Shown one piece after another: positions 1 through 9,208 of a stretch of DNA of 64,000 nt. The notes below the pieces were generated by a model. That model saw nothing but the letters and a program-made list of their open reading frames with translations, ran no database searches and was not told where the DNA came from. The stretch is from the NCBI GenBank assembly GCA_023422775.1, contig JAFAGM010000014.1:62001-126000 (forward strand), read 5' to 3'. A program made the position numbers and the translations under genes. The stretch is from Pseudomonadota bacterium. Its GTDB lineage: Bacteria; Pseudomonadota; Alphaproteobacteria; Rhizobiales; Xanthobacteraceae. Position 1 is the first letter of the stretch, and each line of letters opens with the position of its first letter.

Positions 1-92
1 TGATTCCGCCGCCCGGCAGCCCCGGCGGCGACCCCGCGATCCGGCCGAAATAGCGCTGTTTTGCCGGCATTTTGCGGAAGGCACGGGTTTGC

Positions 93-121
93 TTGACAGG
101 CCCCGGCGCTGCTTCTTATAT
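93..121 (+). promoter_or_regulatory. sigma-70 promoter of the tRNA gene
   Basis: A consensus -35 TTGACA (93-98) is followed after 17 bases by TTATAT (116-121), which fits a housekeeping sigma-70 promoter. It lies about 48 bases ahead of the tRNA 5' end, which suits a short 5' leader removed by RNase P. Read directly from the sequence; activity is inferred. Confidence 0.75.
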
Positions 122-168
122 GCCGCGCGTTCGCGACCGCGGCATGCATTGCCGTGACGGTGGACTGT

Positions 169-245
169 GGCGAGGTAGCTCAGCTGGTTAGAGCACGGGA
201 ATCATAATCCTGGGGTCGGGGGTTCGAGTCCCTCTCTCGCTACCA
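169..245 (+). tRNA. tRNA-Met (anticodon CAT), elongator type
   Basis: A 77-nt cloverleaf can be folded by eye: acceptor stem GGCGAGG paired with TCTCGCT, D-arm GCTC/GAGC, anticodon stem CGGGA/TCCTG with loop ATCATAA, T-arm with TTCGAGT loop, and an encoded CCA end. Anticodon CAT could be initiator Met, elongator Met or lysidine-modified Ile. The first acceptor pair is G-T rather than the unpaired base typical of initiators, and the variable region resembles elongator Met, so elongator Met is preferred. tRNA 3' ends are common integration sites, but no integrase or repeated tRNA end is seen nearby. Confidence 0.93.
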
Positions 246-309
246 AACAGCTCAGCAGAACAATGACTTACTCCCTGCTGATCGGCCTAGCCCCTCGCCC
301 GGAAATCCC

Positions 310-1000
310 CGCAGCAAATCCGTAGCAGACGTTCGGTGCTAACCGTGCTGCACGCCGTGGCATTGTCGGCGCAACGCCATCGTGCTGCGCGCATGCGCAG
401 CCCCCACGACATTCTTCGGGCCCGGCAGAGCGCGGTGGATAATCTCATTGGTGCCGAGGCTGTCTGCGCTCAGCAAGACGATCTCGGCCCGCCGGACGGG
501 AGACGGCAGATAATCAACTTTGCGTTGCCGGGAGATCTGCTCGGCATAGTGCCGTCCGACAGGTCCGGATACTCAGCGGACGCGATCCGGTCAGTATCGT
601 TGTGTCGTCTTACTTGCGAGGCGTTCACCCAAATTCGTGCAGCAGAGGCCGCATTTTCTGATTCGAATTAACGAGTTTGCCGCCCGCGAAATCATGCTGG
701 CCCAGGAGCACATGTTGCTGTTGGTCGGCGCACGGCAAAAGAGAAGGTCGCGTCGTTTCTCGTCGGTTGGCGACAACGTCTGGGGCGACAAATAATCGTG
801 CTGCCTTATGAGCCGACAAGACATCGCAGACGATCTGGGATTGACGATTGAAACAGTGAGCCGGACGCTGACTTGGTTCGAACGCGAGAAGATTCTCGTC
901 ATTCGCTCCAACGGAATTCGGCTTCTGGATTCAACCCGAATGGCAGCCATTGCTGCGGCAAGAAAAACCTGGAACGGACAGGCGCGAGACGGCGCCCCTC
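310..1000 (+). pseudogene. decayed FNR/FixK-family oxygen-responsive regulator
   Basis: Pieces of a CRP/FNR regulator appear in order but in shifting frames. About 450-615 encodes a DGRRQIINFALPGDLLG-like sensor segment followed by SDRSGYSA. About 673-730 gives FAAREIMLAQEHMLLL in another frame, about 732-805 gives TAKEKVASFL, and 808-960 gives the DNA-recognition helix region MSRQDIADDLGLTIETVSRT in a third placement. At least three frame changes are needed to join them, and a stop interrupts the N-terminal part where a cysteine motif would sit (about 330-370). Homologues are about 230-250 aa, so the whole gene length is present but dead. The intact HTH part alone (808-1122) is unlikely to work without the sensor and dimer helix. 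Confidence 0.8.
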
Positions 1001-1054
1001 ATCGGCCGCCAACAGTAAAATGCCCGATCTGCACGTCTGCTTCATCGTATCGCA

Positions 1055-1068
1055 TTGACCTGGATCAA
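1055..1068 (+). promoter_or_regulatory. FNR/FixK-type box upstream of the nar operon
   Basis: TTGACCTGGATCAA matches the FNR/FixK consensus TTGAT-N4-ATCAA at 9 of 10 positions. It lies 121 bases upstream of the narK start. For a class II promoter (box centred near -41.5) transcription would begin near 1103, leaving a leader of about 85 bases. The box predicts oxygen-limited induction of the nar operon by an FNR or FixK protein encoded elsewhere, because the adjacent regulator gene is broken. Confidence 0.7.
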
Positions 1069-1188
1069 ATTGGATCGAGCAACGGGATCACGCGGCGGAG
1101 CAAAAATTGTCGTTCAATTTGACGCAGCGCAAACATCGAAGCGGGGTTCGGGGCGATCTGTCATCTCATTCGCTGGCAGAGGATCATC

Positions 1189-3927
1189 ATGGACCCCGCA
1201 ACCACCGTGCATCAAGGCCGAGCGCTTTGGCTTTCAACCATCGCTTTCACGATCTGCTTCGCGGTCTGGACGATTTTCTCGATCATCGGCATCCGCATCA
1301 AGCAGGAATTGGGTCTGAACGACACCCAGTTCGGTCTTCTGGTGGGCACGCCTATCCTGAGCGGGTCTTTGATCCGGCTCGTGCTCGGCATCTGGACGGA
1401 TCAATATGGCGGTCGGCGAGTCTACACCGTCGTCATGCTTTCCGCCGCGGTCGCCACCTATTTTCTGACCTGGGCGCGTACGTATCCCGAATTCCTCGTC
1501 GCAGCCTTCTTCGTCGGTATCGCGGGAGGCTCGTTCGCGGTCGGCGTCGCCTATGTCTCGCGATTTTATCCCGCGGGCAAGCAGGGCATCGCGCTCGGCA
1601 TCTTTGGCGCCGGCAACGTCGGCTCGGCCGTCACCAAGTTCATCGCGCCCTTCGTGCTGGTGGCCTATGGCTGGCAGACGGTGGCGCAGGTCTGGGCGCT
1701 TGCCATCGGCTTGATGGGCGTCGTGTTCTGGCTGTTCTCGGAAGAAGATCCTGTCGTTCGTGCGCGGCGGGAGAAGCATGAGAAGCCCAAGAGCGCATGG
1801 CTCGAACTCGAACCGCTGAAGAATGTTCAGGTCTGGCGCTTTGCGCTGTATTATTTCTTCGTGTTCGGCGCCTTCGTCGCGCTGGCGCTGTGGCTGCCGC
1901 AATACCTCATCAAGGTCTACGGCGTCGACATCAAGACCGCCGGCATGGTGGCTGCGATGTTCTCGCTGCCCGCCAGCGTATTCCGGGCCTATGGCGGCCA
2001 TCTCTCGGATCGCTACGGTGCGCGGCGCGTGATGTACTGGACCTTCCTGGTCGGCGTTGCCGCGACTTTCGTTCTGTCCTATCCGCCGACCGATTACCTG
2101 GTGAAGACGGTCAACGGAACGGTCGGTTTCCACCTCGAAATGGGACTGGTGCCGTTCACGGTGGTCGTGTTCGTGCTCGGCTTCTTCATGGCGCTGGGCA
2201 AGGCGGCCGTCTACAAGCACATCCCTGTCTACTATCCCAACAACGTCGGCGCCGTCGGCGGACTGGTCGGAATGATCGGCGGTCTCGGCGGCTTCGTGCT
2301 CCCGATCGCGTTCGGCGCGCTCGTTGACCTGACAGGCCTGTGGACGAGCTGCTTCATGCTGCTGTTCCTGCTGGTCGCGGGTTCCCTGGCCTGGATGCAC
2401 CTCGCGATCCGGTACATGGAACGCGGTGTCGTTGGCGAAGCGCTGAAGAGGCTTCCTGAGCTTCCCGAGATGCAGGAGATCCACAAGCCCGAGCATGTCG
2501 GTGCACTGTCCGGCGCCGTCCTGACCGACTGGCGTCCGGAAGACAAAACCTTCTGGGAGACGAAGGGGCGGGCGATCGCGCGGCGCAATCTCTGGATATC
2601 GATTCCGGCGCTGCTGCTGTCCTTCGCGGTGTGGCAGGTGTGGTCGGTAGTGGTCGCGAAGCTGCCTTCGGTCGGCTTCAAGTTCACGACGGCCGAGCTG
2701 TTCTGGCTCGCGGCGCTGCCGGGCATCTCCGGCGCGGTGCTGCGGATCTTCTATTCCTTCATGGTGCCGATCTTCGGCGGTCGGCTCTGGACCACGCTTG
2801 CGACCTGGTCGCTGCTGATTCCGGCGGTCGGCATCGGCTATGCCGTCCAGAATCCATCGACACCTTATCCGGTGTTCCTGGCTCTGGCGCTGTTGTGTGG
2901 CTTCGGCGGCGGCAATTTTGCCTCGTCAATGGCCAACATCTCCTTCTTCTTCCCACGGGCTGAGAAGGGCAACGCGCTTGCGCTGAATGCGGGCCTGGGA
3001 AATCTCGGCGTCTCGACCGTGCAGTTCGTGGTGCCGCTCATCATCACGGTCGGCGTATTCGGCTGGTTCGGCGGCGACCCGGCGACGGTCGCCGGCGGAA
3101 CGCAGACGTCGTCGCTGTGGCTGCAGAACGCCGGATTCATCTGGGTGCCGTTCATCGCCGCCAGCGCGTTCGCGGCATGGTTCGGCATGAACGATATCGC
3201 CTCCGCCAGGGCCTCGTTCGCCGATCAGGCGGTGATCTTCCAGCGCAAGCACAACTGGATCATGTGCTTGCTCTATACCGGGACCTTCGGCTCCTTCATC
3301 GGCTATTCCGCAGGCTTCCCGCTGCTCGCCAAGACCCAGTTCCCGGCGGTCGACGCGCTGCCATTCGTCTTCCTTGGGCCCCTGGTCGGCGCGCTATCGC
3401 GCTCGGCGACGGGCTGGGTCTCCGACAAATGGGGCGGGGCGCGCGTCACCTTCTGGGTCTTCATCCTGATGATGCTCGGGGTGCTCGGCATCCTCTACTT
3501 CATCGGCATCAAGGATCAGCCGGGCGCATTCTGGGGCTTCTTCGCGATGTTCCTGGTCCTGTTTTTTGCAACCGGTGTCGGCAACGCATCGACCTTCCAG
3601 ATGATCCCGAACATCATGCGCAAGGAAATGGACCGGCTGATGCCGACCGCCGATGCTCAGACGCGTCAGCGCCAGGCCGAAAAGGAATCGGCCGCCATCA
3701 CCGGCTTCACCTCGGCGATCGCCGCCTTCGGTGCCTTCTTCATCCCGAAGTCCTACGGGACCTCGATTGATCTCACCGGCGGCGTCGAAGGCGCGCTGTG
3801 GGGATTCTTCGTCTTCTACGTGATCTGCGTCGTGATCACGTGGGCAGTCTACACCCGCAAGGGTGGCGTGCTTCATGACGTCGAACGGGGCGTCCGGATT
3901 TCGCCCGTCACTCAAGCCGCCGAATAA
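1189..3927 (+). CDS. narK: fused NarK1-NarK2 nitrate/nitrite transporter
   Basis: A 912-aa double major-facilitator protein of the nitrate/nitrite porter family. Residues 1-410 and about 460-905 each form a 12-helix transporter. Each half has the glycine-rich nitrate signatures: GIAGGSFAVGVAYVSRFYP in the first half and CGFGGGNFASSMANISFFFP in the second, with GMIGGLGGF as a second signature in the N-half. Fused NarK1/NarK2 proteins are known from denitrifiers such as Paracoccus, where one half is a nitrate/proton symporter and the other a nitrate/nitrite antiporter; assigning those roles here is inference. The ATG follows AGAGG at good spacing. It is the first gene of the nar operon, 11 bases ahead of narG, and imports nitrate for the cytoplasm-facing NarGHI. 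Confidence 0.95.
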   Translation: MDPATTVHQGRALWLSTIAFTICFAVWTIFSIIGIRIKQELGLNDTQFGLLVGTPILSGSLIRLVLGIWTDQYGGRRVYTVVMLSAAVATYFLTWARTYPEFLVAAFFVGIAGGSFAVGVAYVSRFYPAGKQGIALGIFGAGNVGSAVTKFIAPFVLVAYGWQTVAQVWALAIGLMGVVFWLFSEEDPVVRARREKHEKPKSAWLELEPLKNVQVWRFALYYFFVFGAFVALALWLPQYLIKVYGVDIKTAGMVAAMFSLPASVFRAYGGHLSDRYGARRVMYWTFLVGVAATFVLSYPPTDYLVKTVNGTVGFHLEMGLVPFTVVVFVLGFFMALGKAAVYKHIPVYYPNNVGAVGGLVGMIGGLGGFVLPIAFGALVDLTGLWTSCFMLLFLLVAGSLAWMHLAIRYMERGVVGEALKRLPELPEMQEIHKPEHVGALSGAVLTDWRPEDKTFWETKGRAIARRNLWISIPALLLSFAVWQVWSVVVAKLPSVGFKFTTAELFWLAALPGISGAVLRIFYSFMVPIFGGRLWTTLATWSLLIPAVGIGYAVQNPSTPYPVFLALALLCGFGGGNFASSMANISFFFPRAEKGNALALNAGLGNLGVSTVQFVVPLIITVGVFGWFGGDPATVAGGTQTSSLWLQNAGFIWVPFIAASAFAAWFGMNDIASARASFADQAVIFQRKHNWIMCLLYTGTFGSFIGYSAGFPLLAKTQFPAVDALPFVFLGPLVGALSRSATGWVSDKWGGARVTFWVFILMMLGVLGILYFIGIKDQPGAFWGFFAMFLVLFFATGVGNASTFQMIPNIMRKEMDRLMPTADAQTRQRQAEKESAAITGFTSAIAAFGAFFIPKSYGTSIDLTGGVEGALWGFFVFYVICVVITWAVYTRKGGVLHDVERGVRISPVTQAAE

Positions 3928-3938
3928 GGAAGCGAACG

Positions 3939-6900
3939 ATGAGTCATTTTCTCGACCGCTTGACGTTCTTCACGCGAGCCAAGGCCGAATTCGCCGGCGG
4001 CCACGGCGTGATGACGACCGAAGATCGTTCCTGGGAGGAGGGCTATCGGAAACGCTGGCAGCACGACAAGATCGTCCGGTCCACCCACGGCGTGAACTGC
4101 ACCGGCTCCTGCTCGTGGAAGGTCTACGTCAAGGGCGGCATCGTCACCTGGGAGACGCAGCAGACCGACTATCCGCGTACGCGGCCGGACCTGCCCAACC
4201 ACGAGCCGCGCGGCTGCGCGCGGGGCGCGAGCTATAGCTGGTATCTGTATTCGGGCAACCGGGTGAAATATCCGCTGGTACGCTCGCGGCTGCTGAAGCT
4301 GTGGCGCGAAGCCCGCGTGCTGATGACGCCGGTGGCCGCCTGGAAGTCGATCGTCGAGGATCCGAAGAAGCGCGCTTCATATGTGCAGAAGCGCGGGCTG
4401 GGCGGCTTCGTCCGCGCCAACTGGGCCGAGGTCAACGAGATCGTGGCCTCGGCCAACGCCTATACCGCCAAGACCTATGGCCCGGACCGCGTGTTCGGTT
4501 TCTCGCCGATTCCGGCGATGTCGATGGTAAGTTACGCAGCCGGCGCACGCTATCTCTCGCTGCTTGGCGGCGTCTGCATGTCGTTCTACGACTGGTATTG
4601 CGACCTGCCGCCGGCTTCGCCCCAGACCTGGGGCGAGCAAACCGACGTTCCCGAAAGCGCCGACTGGTACAATTCCGGCTTCCTGATCCTGTGGGGATCG
4701 AACGTCCCGCAGACCCGTACGCCGGATGCGCACTTCTATACGGAGGTCCGCTACAAGGGCGCCAAGAGCGTCGTGATCAGCCCGGACTATTCGGAGGCCT
4801 CAAAATTCGCCGATCTCTGGGTCTCGCCGAAGCAGGGTACGGACGCAGCGCTCGCGATGGCGATGGGCCACGTCATCCTGAAGGAGTTCCACGTCGACCG
4901 TCAGGCCAAATACTTCAACGACTATGTGCGCCAGTACACCGACATGCCGATGCTGGTGCGGCTGGTGAAGCAGGGCGACGCCTACGTGCCGGAGCGCTTC
5001 CTGCGCGCATCGGACTTCGTAAAGGGAATGGGCGAGGCCAACAATCCGGAATGGAAGACGGTTGCCTATGACGAGACCTCCGGCGAGATCGTCGTGCCCA
5101 AGGGCTCGGTCGGCTTCCGCTGGGGCGAGAAGGGAAAATGGAGCCTGGAAGAGAAGGCGTCCGGCAATCAGGAGACCAAGCTCCTTCTGTCGTTGAACGA
5201 GATCAAGGACGGCGTTTCCGCGGTCGGATTCCCGTATTTCGGCAATCGCGAACACGACCACTTCGCCGGCACCGATCATCCCGATGTGCTCAAGCGCAAC
5301 ATCCCGACCAAGACGCTGCAGCTTCCGGAAGGCGAAACTGTCGTGGCGTCGGTGTTCGATCTGTTCCTCGCCAATTACGGCGTCGATCGTGGCTTTGGCG
5401 GCGACAACATCGGCAGGAGCTATGACGATCTGCAGCCGTACACGCCCGCCTGGGCGGAAAAGATCAGCGGCGTGCCGCGTGACCAGATCATCACGGTGGC
5501 GCGCGAGTTTGCGCTCAACGCCGAAAGGACCGGCGGCCGCTCCATGGTCATCCTCGGCGCCGGCCTGAACCACTGGTACCACATGGACATGAACTACCGC
5601 GGCATCATCAACATGCTGGTGATGTGCGGCTGCATCGGGCAGTCCGGCGGCGGCTGGTCGCATTATGTCGGTCAGGAAAAGCTGAGGCCGCAGTCCGGCT
5701 GGACGCCGCTGGCGTTTGGCCTCGATTGGGGCCGGCCGCCGCGGCAGATGAACTCGACGTCGGCGTTCTACGCCCACACCGACCAGTGGCGCTACGAGAC
5801 GCTCGATGTGAAAGAGATCCTGTCGCCGACAGCACCGGTGGGGCCATGGGACGGCGCCATGATCGACTACAACGTGCGTGCCGAACGGATGGGCTGGTTG
5901 CCGTCGGCGCCGCAACTGCAGACCAATCCGCTCGAAGTATCGAAGCGGGCTGCAGCCGCCGGGATGGAGGCGAAGGACTACGTCGCCAAATCCCTGAAGT
6001 CGGGCGATCTGCAATTGTCCTGCGAAGATCCCGATCATCCAAGGAACTGGCCGCGCAACCTGTTCGTCTGGCGCTCGAATCTTTTGGGCGCGTCGGGCAA
6101 GGGCCACGAATACTTCCTCAAGCACCTGCTCGGCACCAAGCACGGCGTGATGGGCAAGGATCTTGGCGAGCACGGCCTGAAGAAGCCGGTCGAGGTGAAG
6201 TGGCGCGACGAGGCGCCGGAAGGGAAGCTGGATCTTCTGGTCACGCTCGACTTCCGGATGTCCACCACGTGCATGTATTCGGACATCGTGTTGCCGACGG
6301 CGACCTGGTACGAGAAGAACGATCTCAACACCTCGGACATGCATCCCTTCATCCACCCGCTGTCGGCAGCCGTCGACCCGGTCTGGGAATCGCGCAGCGA
6401 TTGGGACATCTATAAAGGCATCGCGGAAGCCTTCTCGCGCGTGGCGCCCGAAGTGCTCGGCGTCGAGAAAGACGTCGTGCTGACACCAATCATGCACGAT
6501 ACCGCCGGTGAGATCGCGCAGCCGTTCGACGTCAAGGACTGGAAGAAGGGCGAGATCGATCCGATCCCGGGCAAGACCATGCCGGCGGTGACGGTGGTCG
6601 AGCGCGACTATCCGAATCTCTACAGGCGCTTCACCTCGCTCGGGCCGCTGATGAACAAGCTCGGCAACGGCGGCAAGGGCATGAGCTGGAATACCGACCA
6701 TGAGGTCGACCTGCTCAAGAAGCTCAATGGCGTCGTCACCGAGGAGGGCGCGAGCAAGGGCCTTGCCCGCATCGACAGCGCGATCGACGCCTGCGAGGTC
6801 ATCCTCAGCCTTGCGCCGGAAACCAACGGCGAGGTCGCCGTCAAGGCGTGGGCTTCGCTCGAGACCTTCACCGGACGCGAACACACCCATCTGGCGATCC

Positions 6901-7691
6901 CGAAGGAGGACGAAAAAATCCGCTACCGCGACGTGGTCGCGCAGCCGCGCAAGATCATTTCGTCTCCGATCTGGTCCGGTCTTGAATCGGAGAAGGTCTG
7001 CTACAACGCCGGCTACACCAACGTCCATGAACTGATCCCATGGCGGACGCTCACCGGCCGCCAGCAGCTCTATCAGGATCATCTGTGGATGCGCGCCTTC
7101 GGTGAAGGGTTCTGCGTCTACCGGCCGCCGATTGACACCAAGACCGTCAAGCCGGTGATCGACCGCAAGCCGAACGGCAACGCATCGGTGGTGCTGAACT
7201 TCATCACGCCGCACCAGAAATGGGGCATCCACTCGACCTATACCGACAATTTGCTGATGCTGACGCTGTCACGCGGCGGGCCGATCGTCTGGATCAGCGA
7301 GGTCGACGCCAAAGCCGCCGGCATCGTCGATAACGACTGGATCGAGGCCTACAACACTAACGGGGCACTGGTCGCGCGGGCAGTGGTCTCGCAGCGCGTC
7401 AAGCAGGGCATGTGCATGATGTACCATGCCCAGGAGAAGATCGTGAACGTGCCCGGCTCCGAACAGACCGGGCAGCGCGGCGGCATCCACAACTCGGTGA
7501 CCCGGGTCGTGACCAAGCCGACGCACATGATCGGCGGCTACGTCCAGCAGTCCTATGGCTTCAACTATTATGGCACGGTTGGCGCCAATCGCGACGAGTT
7601 CGTCATTGTCCGGAAGATGGTGAAAGTCGACTGGCTCGACACGCCGACATCAGATCATCCCGGTACCCCCCGTTTGGAGGCCGCAGAATGA
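3939..7691 (+). CDS. narG: respiratory nitrate reductase alpha subunit NarG
   Basis: A 1250-aa molybdo-bis-PGD catalytic subunit that reduces nitrate to nitrite on the cytoplasmic face of the membrane. The FS0 [4Fe-4S] ligands lie at His50, Cys54, Cys58 and Cys93, the same numbering as in E. coli NarG. The molybdenum-ligand aspartate is Asp222 in the motif YDWYCDLPPASPQTWGEQTD. Length is that of full NarG proteins, and no twin-arginine export signal is present at the N-terminus, consistent with the cytoplasmic orientation. The start ATG follows GGAAG. The stop overlaps the narH start (ATGA), which indicates translational coupling within the narKGHJI operon. Confidence 0.98.
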   Translation: MSHFLDRLTFFTRAKAEFAGGHGVMTTEDRSWEEGYRKRWQHDKIVRSTHGVNCTGSCSWKVYVKGGIVTWETQQTDYPRTRPDLPNHEPRGCARGASYSWYLYSGNRVKYPLVRSRLLKLWREARVLMTPVAAWKSIVEDPKKRASYVQKRGLGGFVRANWAEVNEIVASANAYTAKTYGPDRVFGFSPIPAMSMVSYAAGARYLSLLGGVCMSFYDWYCDLPPASPQTWGEQTDVPESADWYNSGFLILWGSNVPQTRTPDAHFYTEVRYKGAKSVVISPDYSEASKFADLWVSPKQGTDAALAMAMGHVILKEFHVDRQAKYFNDYVRQYTDMPMLVRLVKQGDAYVPERFLRASDFVKGMGEANNPEWKTVAYDETSGEIVVPKGSVGFRWGEKGKWSLEEKASGNQETKLLLSLNEIKDGVSAVGFPYFGNREHDHFAGTDHPDVLKRNIPTKTLQLPEGETVVASVFDLFLANYGVDRGFGGDNIGRSYDDLQPYTPAWAEKISGVPRDQIITVAREFALNAERTGGRSMVILGAGLNHWYHMDMNYRGIINMLVMCGCIGQSGGGWSHYVGQEKLRPQSGWTPLAFGLDWGRPPRQMNSTSAFYAHTDQWRYETLDVKEILSPTAPVGPWDGAMIDYNVRAERMGWLPSAPQLQTNPLEVSKRAAAAGMEAKDYVAKSLKSGDLQLSCEDPDHPRNWPRNLFVWRSNLLGASGKGHEYFLKHLLGTKHGVMGKDLGEHGLKKPVEVKWRDEAPEGKLDLLVTLDFRMSTTCMYSDIVLPTATWYEKNDLNTSDMHPFIHPLSAAVDPVWESRSDWDIYKGIAEAFSRVAPEVLGVEKDVVLTPIMHDTAGEIAQPFDVKDWKKGEIDPIPGKTMPAVTVVERDYPNLYRRFTSLGPLMNKLGNGGKGMSWNTDHEVDLLKKLNGVVTEEGASKGLARIDSAIDACEVILSLAPETNGEVAVKAWASLETFTGREHTHLAIPKEDEKIRYRDVVAQPRKIISSPIWSGLESEKVCYNAGYTNVHELIPWRTLTGRQQLYQDHLWMRAFGEGFCVYRPPIDTKTVKPVIDRKPNGNASVVLNFITPHQKWGIHSTYTDNLLMLTLSRGGPIVWISEVDAKAAGIVDNDWIEAYNTNGALVARAVVSQRVKQGMCMMYHAQEKIVNVPGSEQTGQRGGIHNSVTRVVTKPTHMIGGYVQQSYGFNYYGTVGANRDEFVIVRKMVKVDWLDTPTSDHPGTPRLEAAE

Positions 7692-9208
7692 AGATTCGCG
7701 CTCAAATCGCCATGGTGTTGAACCTCGACAAGTGCATCGGGTGTCACACCTGCAGCGTGACCTGCAAGAACGTGTGGACCAGCCGCGAAGGGATGGAATA
7801 CGCGTGGTTCAATAACGTCGAGACCAAACCCGGCATCGGCTATCCCAAGGATTGGGAAAATCAGGCGCGCTGGAAGGGTGGCTGGAAGCGCAAGCGCAGC
7901 GGCAAGATCGAGCCGCGCATCGGCGGCAAGTGGCGGGTCCTGGCGAACATCTTCGCCAATCCGGACTTGCCCGAGATCGATGACTATTACGAGCCGTTCA
8001 CCTTCGACTACCAGCATCTGCAGCAGGCCAAGGAAATGCCGGCGATGCCGACCGCGCGGCCGCGATCGCTGGTGTCGGGCGAACGGATCGAGAAGATCGA
8101 ATGGGGGCCGAACTGGGAAGAAATTCTCGGCGGTGAATTCGCCAAGCGCTCTCACGACTATAATTTCGAGGGCGTGCAGAAGGATATCTACGGGCAGTTC
8201 GAAAATACCTTCATGATGTACCTGCCGCGCCTGTGCGAGCACTGTCTCAATCCGGCCTGTGTTGCGGCCTGCCCGTCGGGTGCGATCTACAAGCGCGAGG
8301 AAGACGGCATCGTTCTGATCGACCAGGACAAGTGCCGCGGCTGGCGCATGTGCGTCTCTGGATGCCCTTACAAGAAGATCTATTACAACTGGTCCTCCGG
8401 CAAATCCGAGAAGTGCATCTTCTGCTATCCGCGCATCGAGGCCGGGCAGCCGACGGTCTGTTCGGAGACCTGCGTCGGGCGCATTCGCTATCTCGGCGTG
8501 GTGCTCTACGATGCCGATCGGATCGCGGAAGCTGCGGGCAAGCCTGACGAGCGCGATCTCTATCAGGCACAGCTCGATGTCTTCCTCGATCCCAACGATC
8601 CCAAGGTCATTGCCGAGGCGGAGCGTCAGGGCATTCCGCATGCGTGGCTCAGGTCTGCCAAGGCTTCGCCGATCTGGAAGATGGCGATGGAATGGAAAGT
8701 GGCGTTTCCGCTTCATCCGGAATACCGCACGCTGCCGATGGTCTGGTACGTGCCGCCGCTGTCGCCGATCACCTCGGCTGCCTCCGCCGGCAAGATCGGG
8801 CTCGACGGCGGGATGCCCGATGTCAAGTCGCTGCGGATCCCGGTGAAATATCTCGCCAACCTGCTTACTGCGGGCGATGAGACGCCGGTAACGCTGGCGC
8901 TGGAACGCATGCTGGCGATGCGTGCCTATATGCGGGCCAAGACCATCGACGGTGTGGTTGATGAGGTGATCGCCCGGCGGGTCGGCCTCGAGCCCGCGCA
9001 GATCGACGAGATGTACCAGATCATGGCGATCGCCAATTACGAGGACCGCTTCGTGATTCCGACCGCGCATCGCGAACTCGGCGCCGACGCCTATGACCTG
9101 CGCGGGTCCTGCGGCTTCACGTTCGGCAATGGCTGCTCCGGCGGGGAAAGCGAGACCAATTTGTTCGGTTCGCCGCGCAAGGCCAAGAACCCGATGGAGA
9201 TCGCGTGA
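7688..9208 (+). CDS. narH: respiratory nitrate reductase beta subunit NarH
   Basis: A 506-aa electron-transfer subunit with four iron-sulfur clusters that passes electrons from NarI to NarG. Cysteine groups are visible at CIGCHTCSVTC (near residue 16), CEHCLNPACVAACP, CRGWRMCVSGCP and CIFC...C. The tryptophan in CRGW replaces a cysteine and is the known signature of the [3Fe-4S] cluster of NarH. The start is placed at the ATG overlapping the narG stop codon; a longer upstream reading frame is an open extension inside narG and is not credible. The stop overlaps the narJ start. Confidence 0.98.
   Translation: MKIRAQIAMVLNLDKCIGCHTCSVTCKNVWTSREGMEYAWFNNVETKPGIGYPKDWENQARWKGGWKRKRSGKIEPRIGGKWRVLANIFANPDLPEIDDYYEPFTFDYQHLQQAKEMPAMPTARPRSLVSGERIEKIEWGPNWEEILGGEFAKRSHDYNFEGVQKDIYGQFENTFMMYLPRLCEHCLNPACVAACPSGAIYKREEDGIVLIDQDKCRGWRMCVSGCPYKKIYYNWSSGKSEKCIFCYPRIEAGQPTVCSETCVGRIRYLGVVLYDADRIAEAAGKPDERDLYQAQLDVFLDPNDPKVIAEAERQGIPHAWLRSAKASPIWKMAMEWKVAFPLHPEYRTLPMVWYVPPLSPITSAASAGKIGLDGGMPDVKSLRIPVKYLANLLTAGDETPVTLALERMLAMRAYMRAKTIDGVVDEVIARRVGLEPAQIDEMYQIMAIANYEDRFVIPTAHRELGADAYDLRGSCGFTFGNGCSGGESETNLFGSPRKAKNPMEIA

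Noticed and set aside
169..245. tRNA read as tRNA-Ile with a lysidine-modified CAT anticodon or as initiator tRNA
   Set aside because: The acceptor and variable region fit elongator Met better, and the first acceptor pair is formed, unlike initiators; a tRNA identity program would settle it.
1234..2496. 420-codon minus-strand frame inside narK
   Set aside because: Composition (His, Arg, Asp, Gln rich) is that of a frame shadow of a membrane protein gene.
4800..7232. 810-codon open frame on the minus strand inside narG
   Set aside because: It is the antisense shadow of a GC-rich gene; its translation is low complexity in Arg/His/Asp and has no family motifs, while narG is complete on the other strand.
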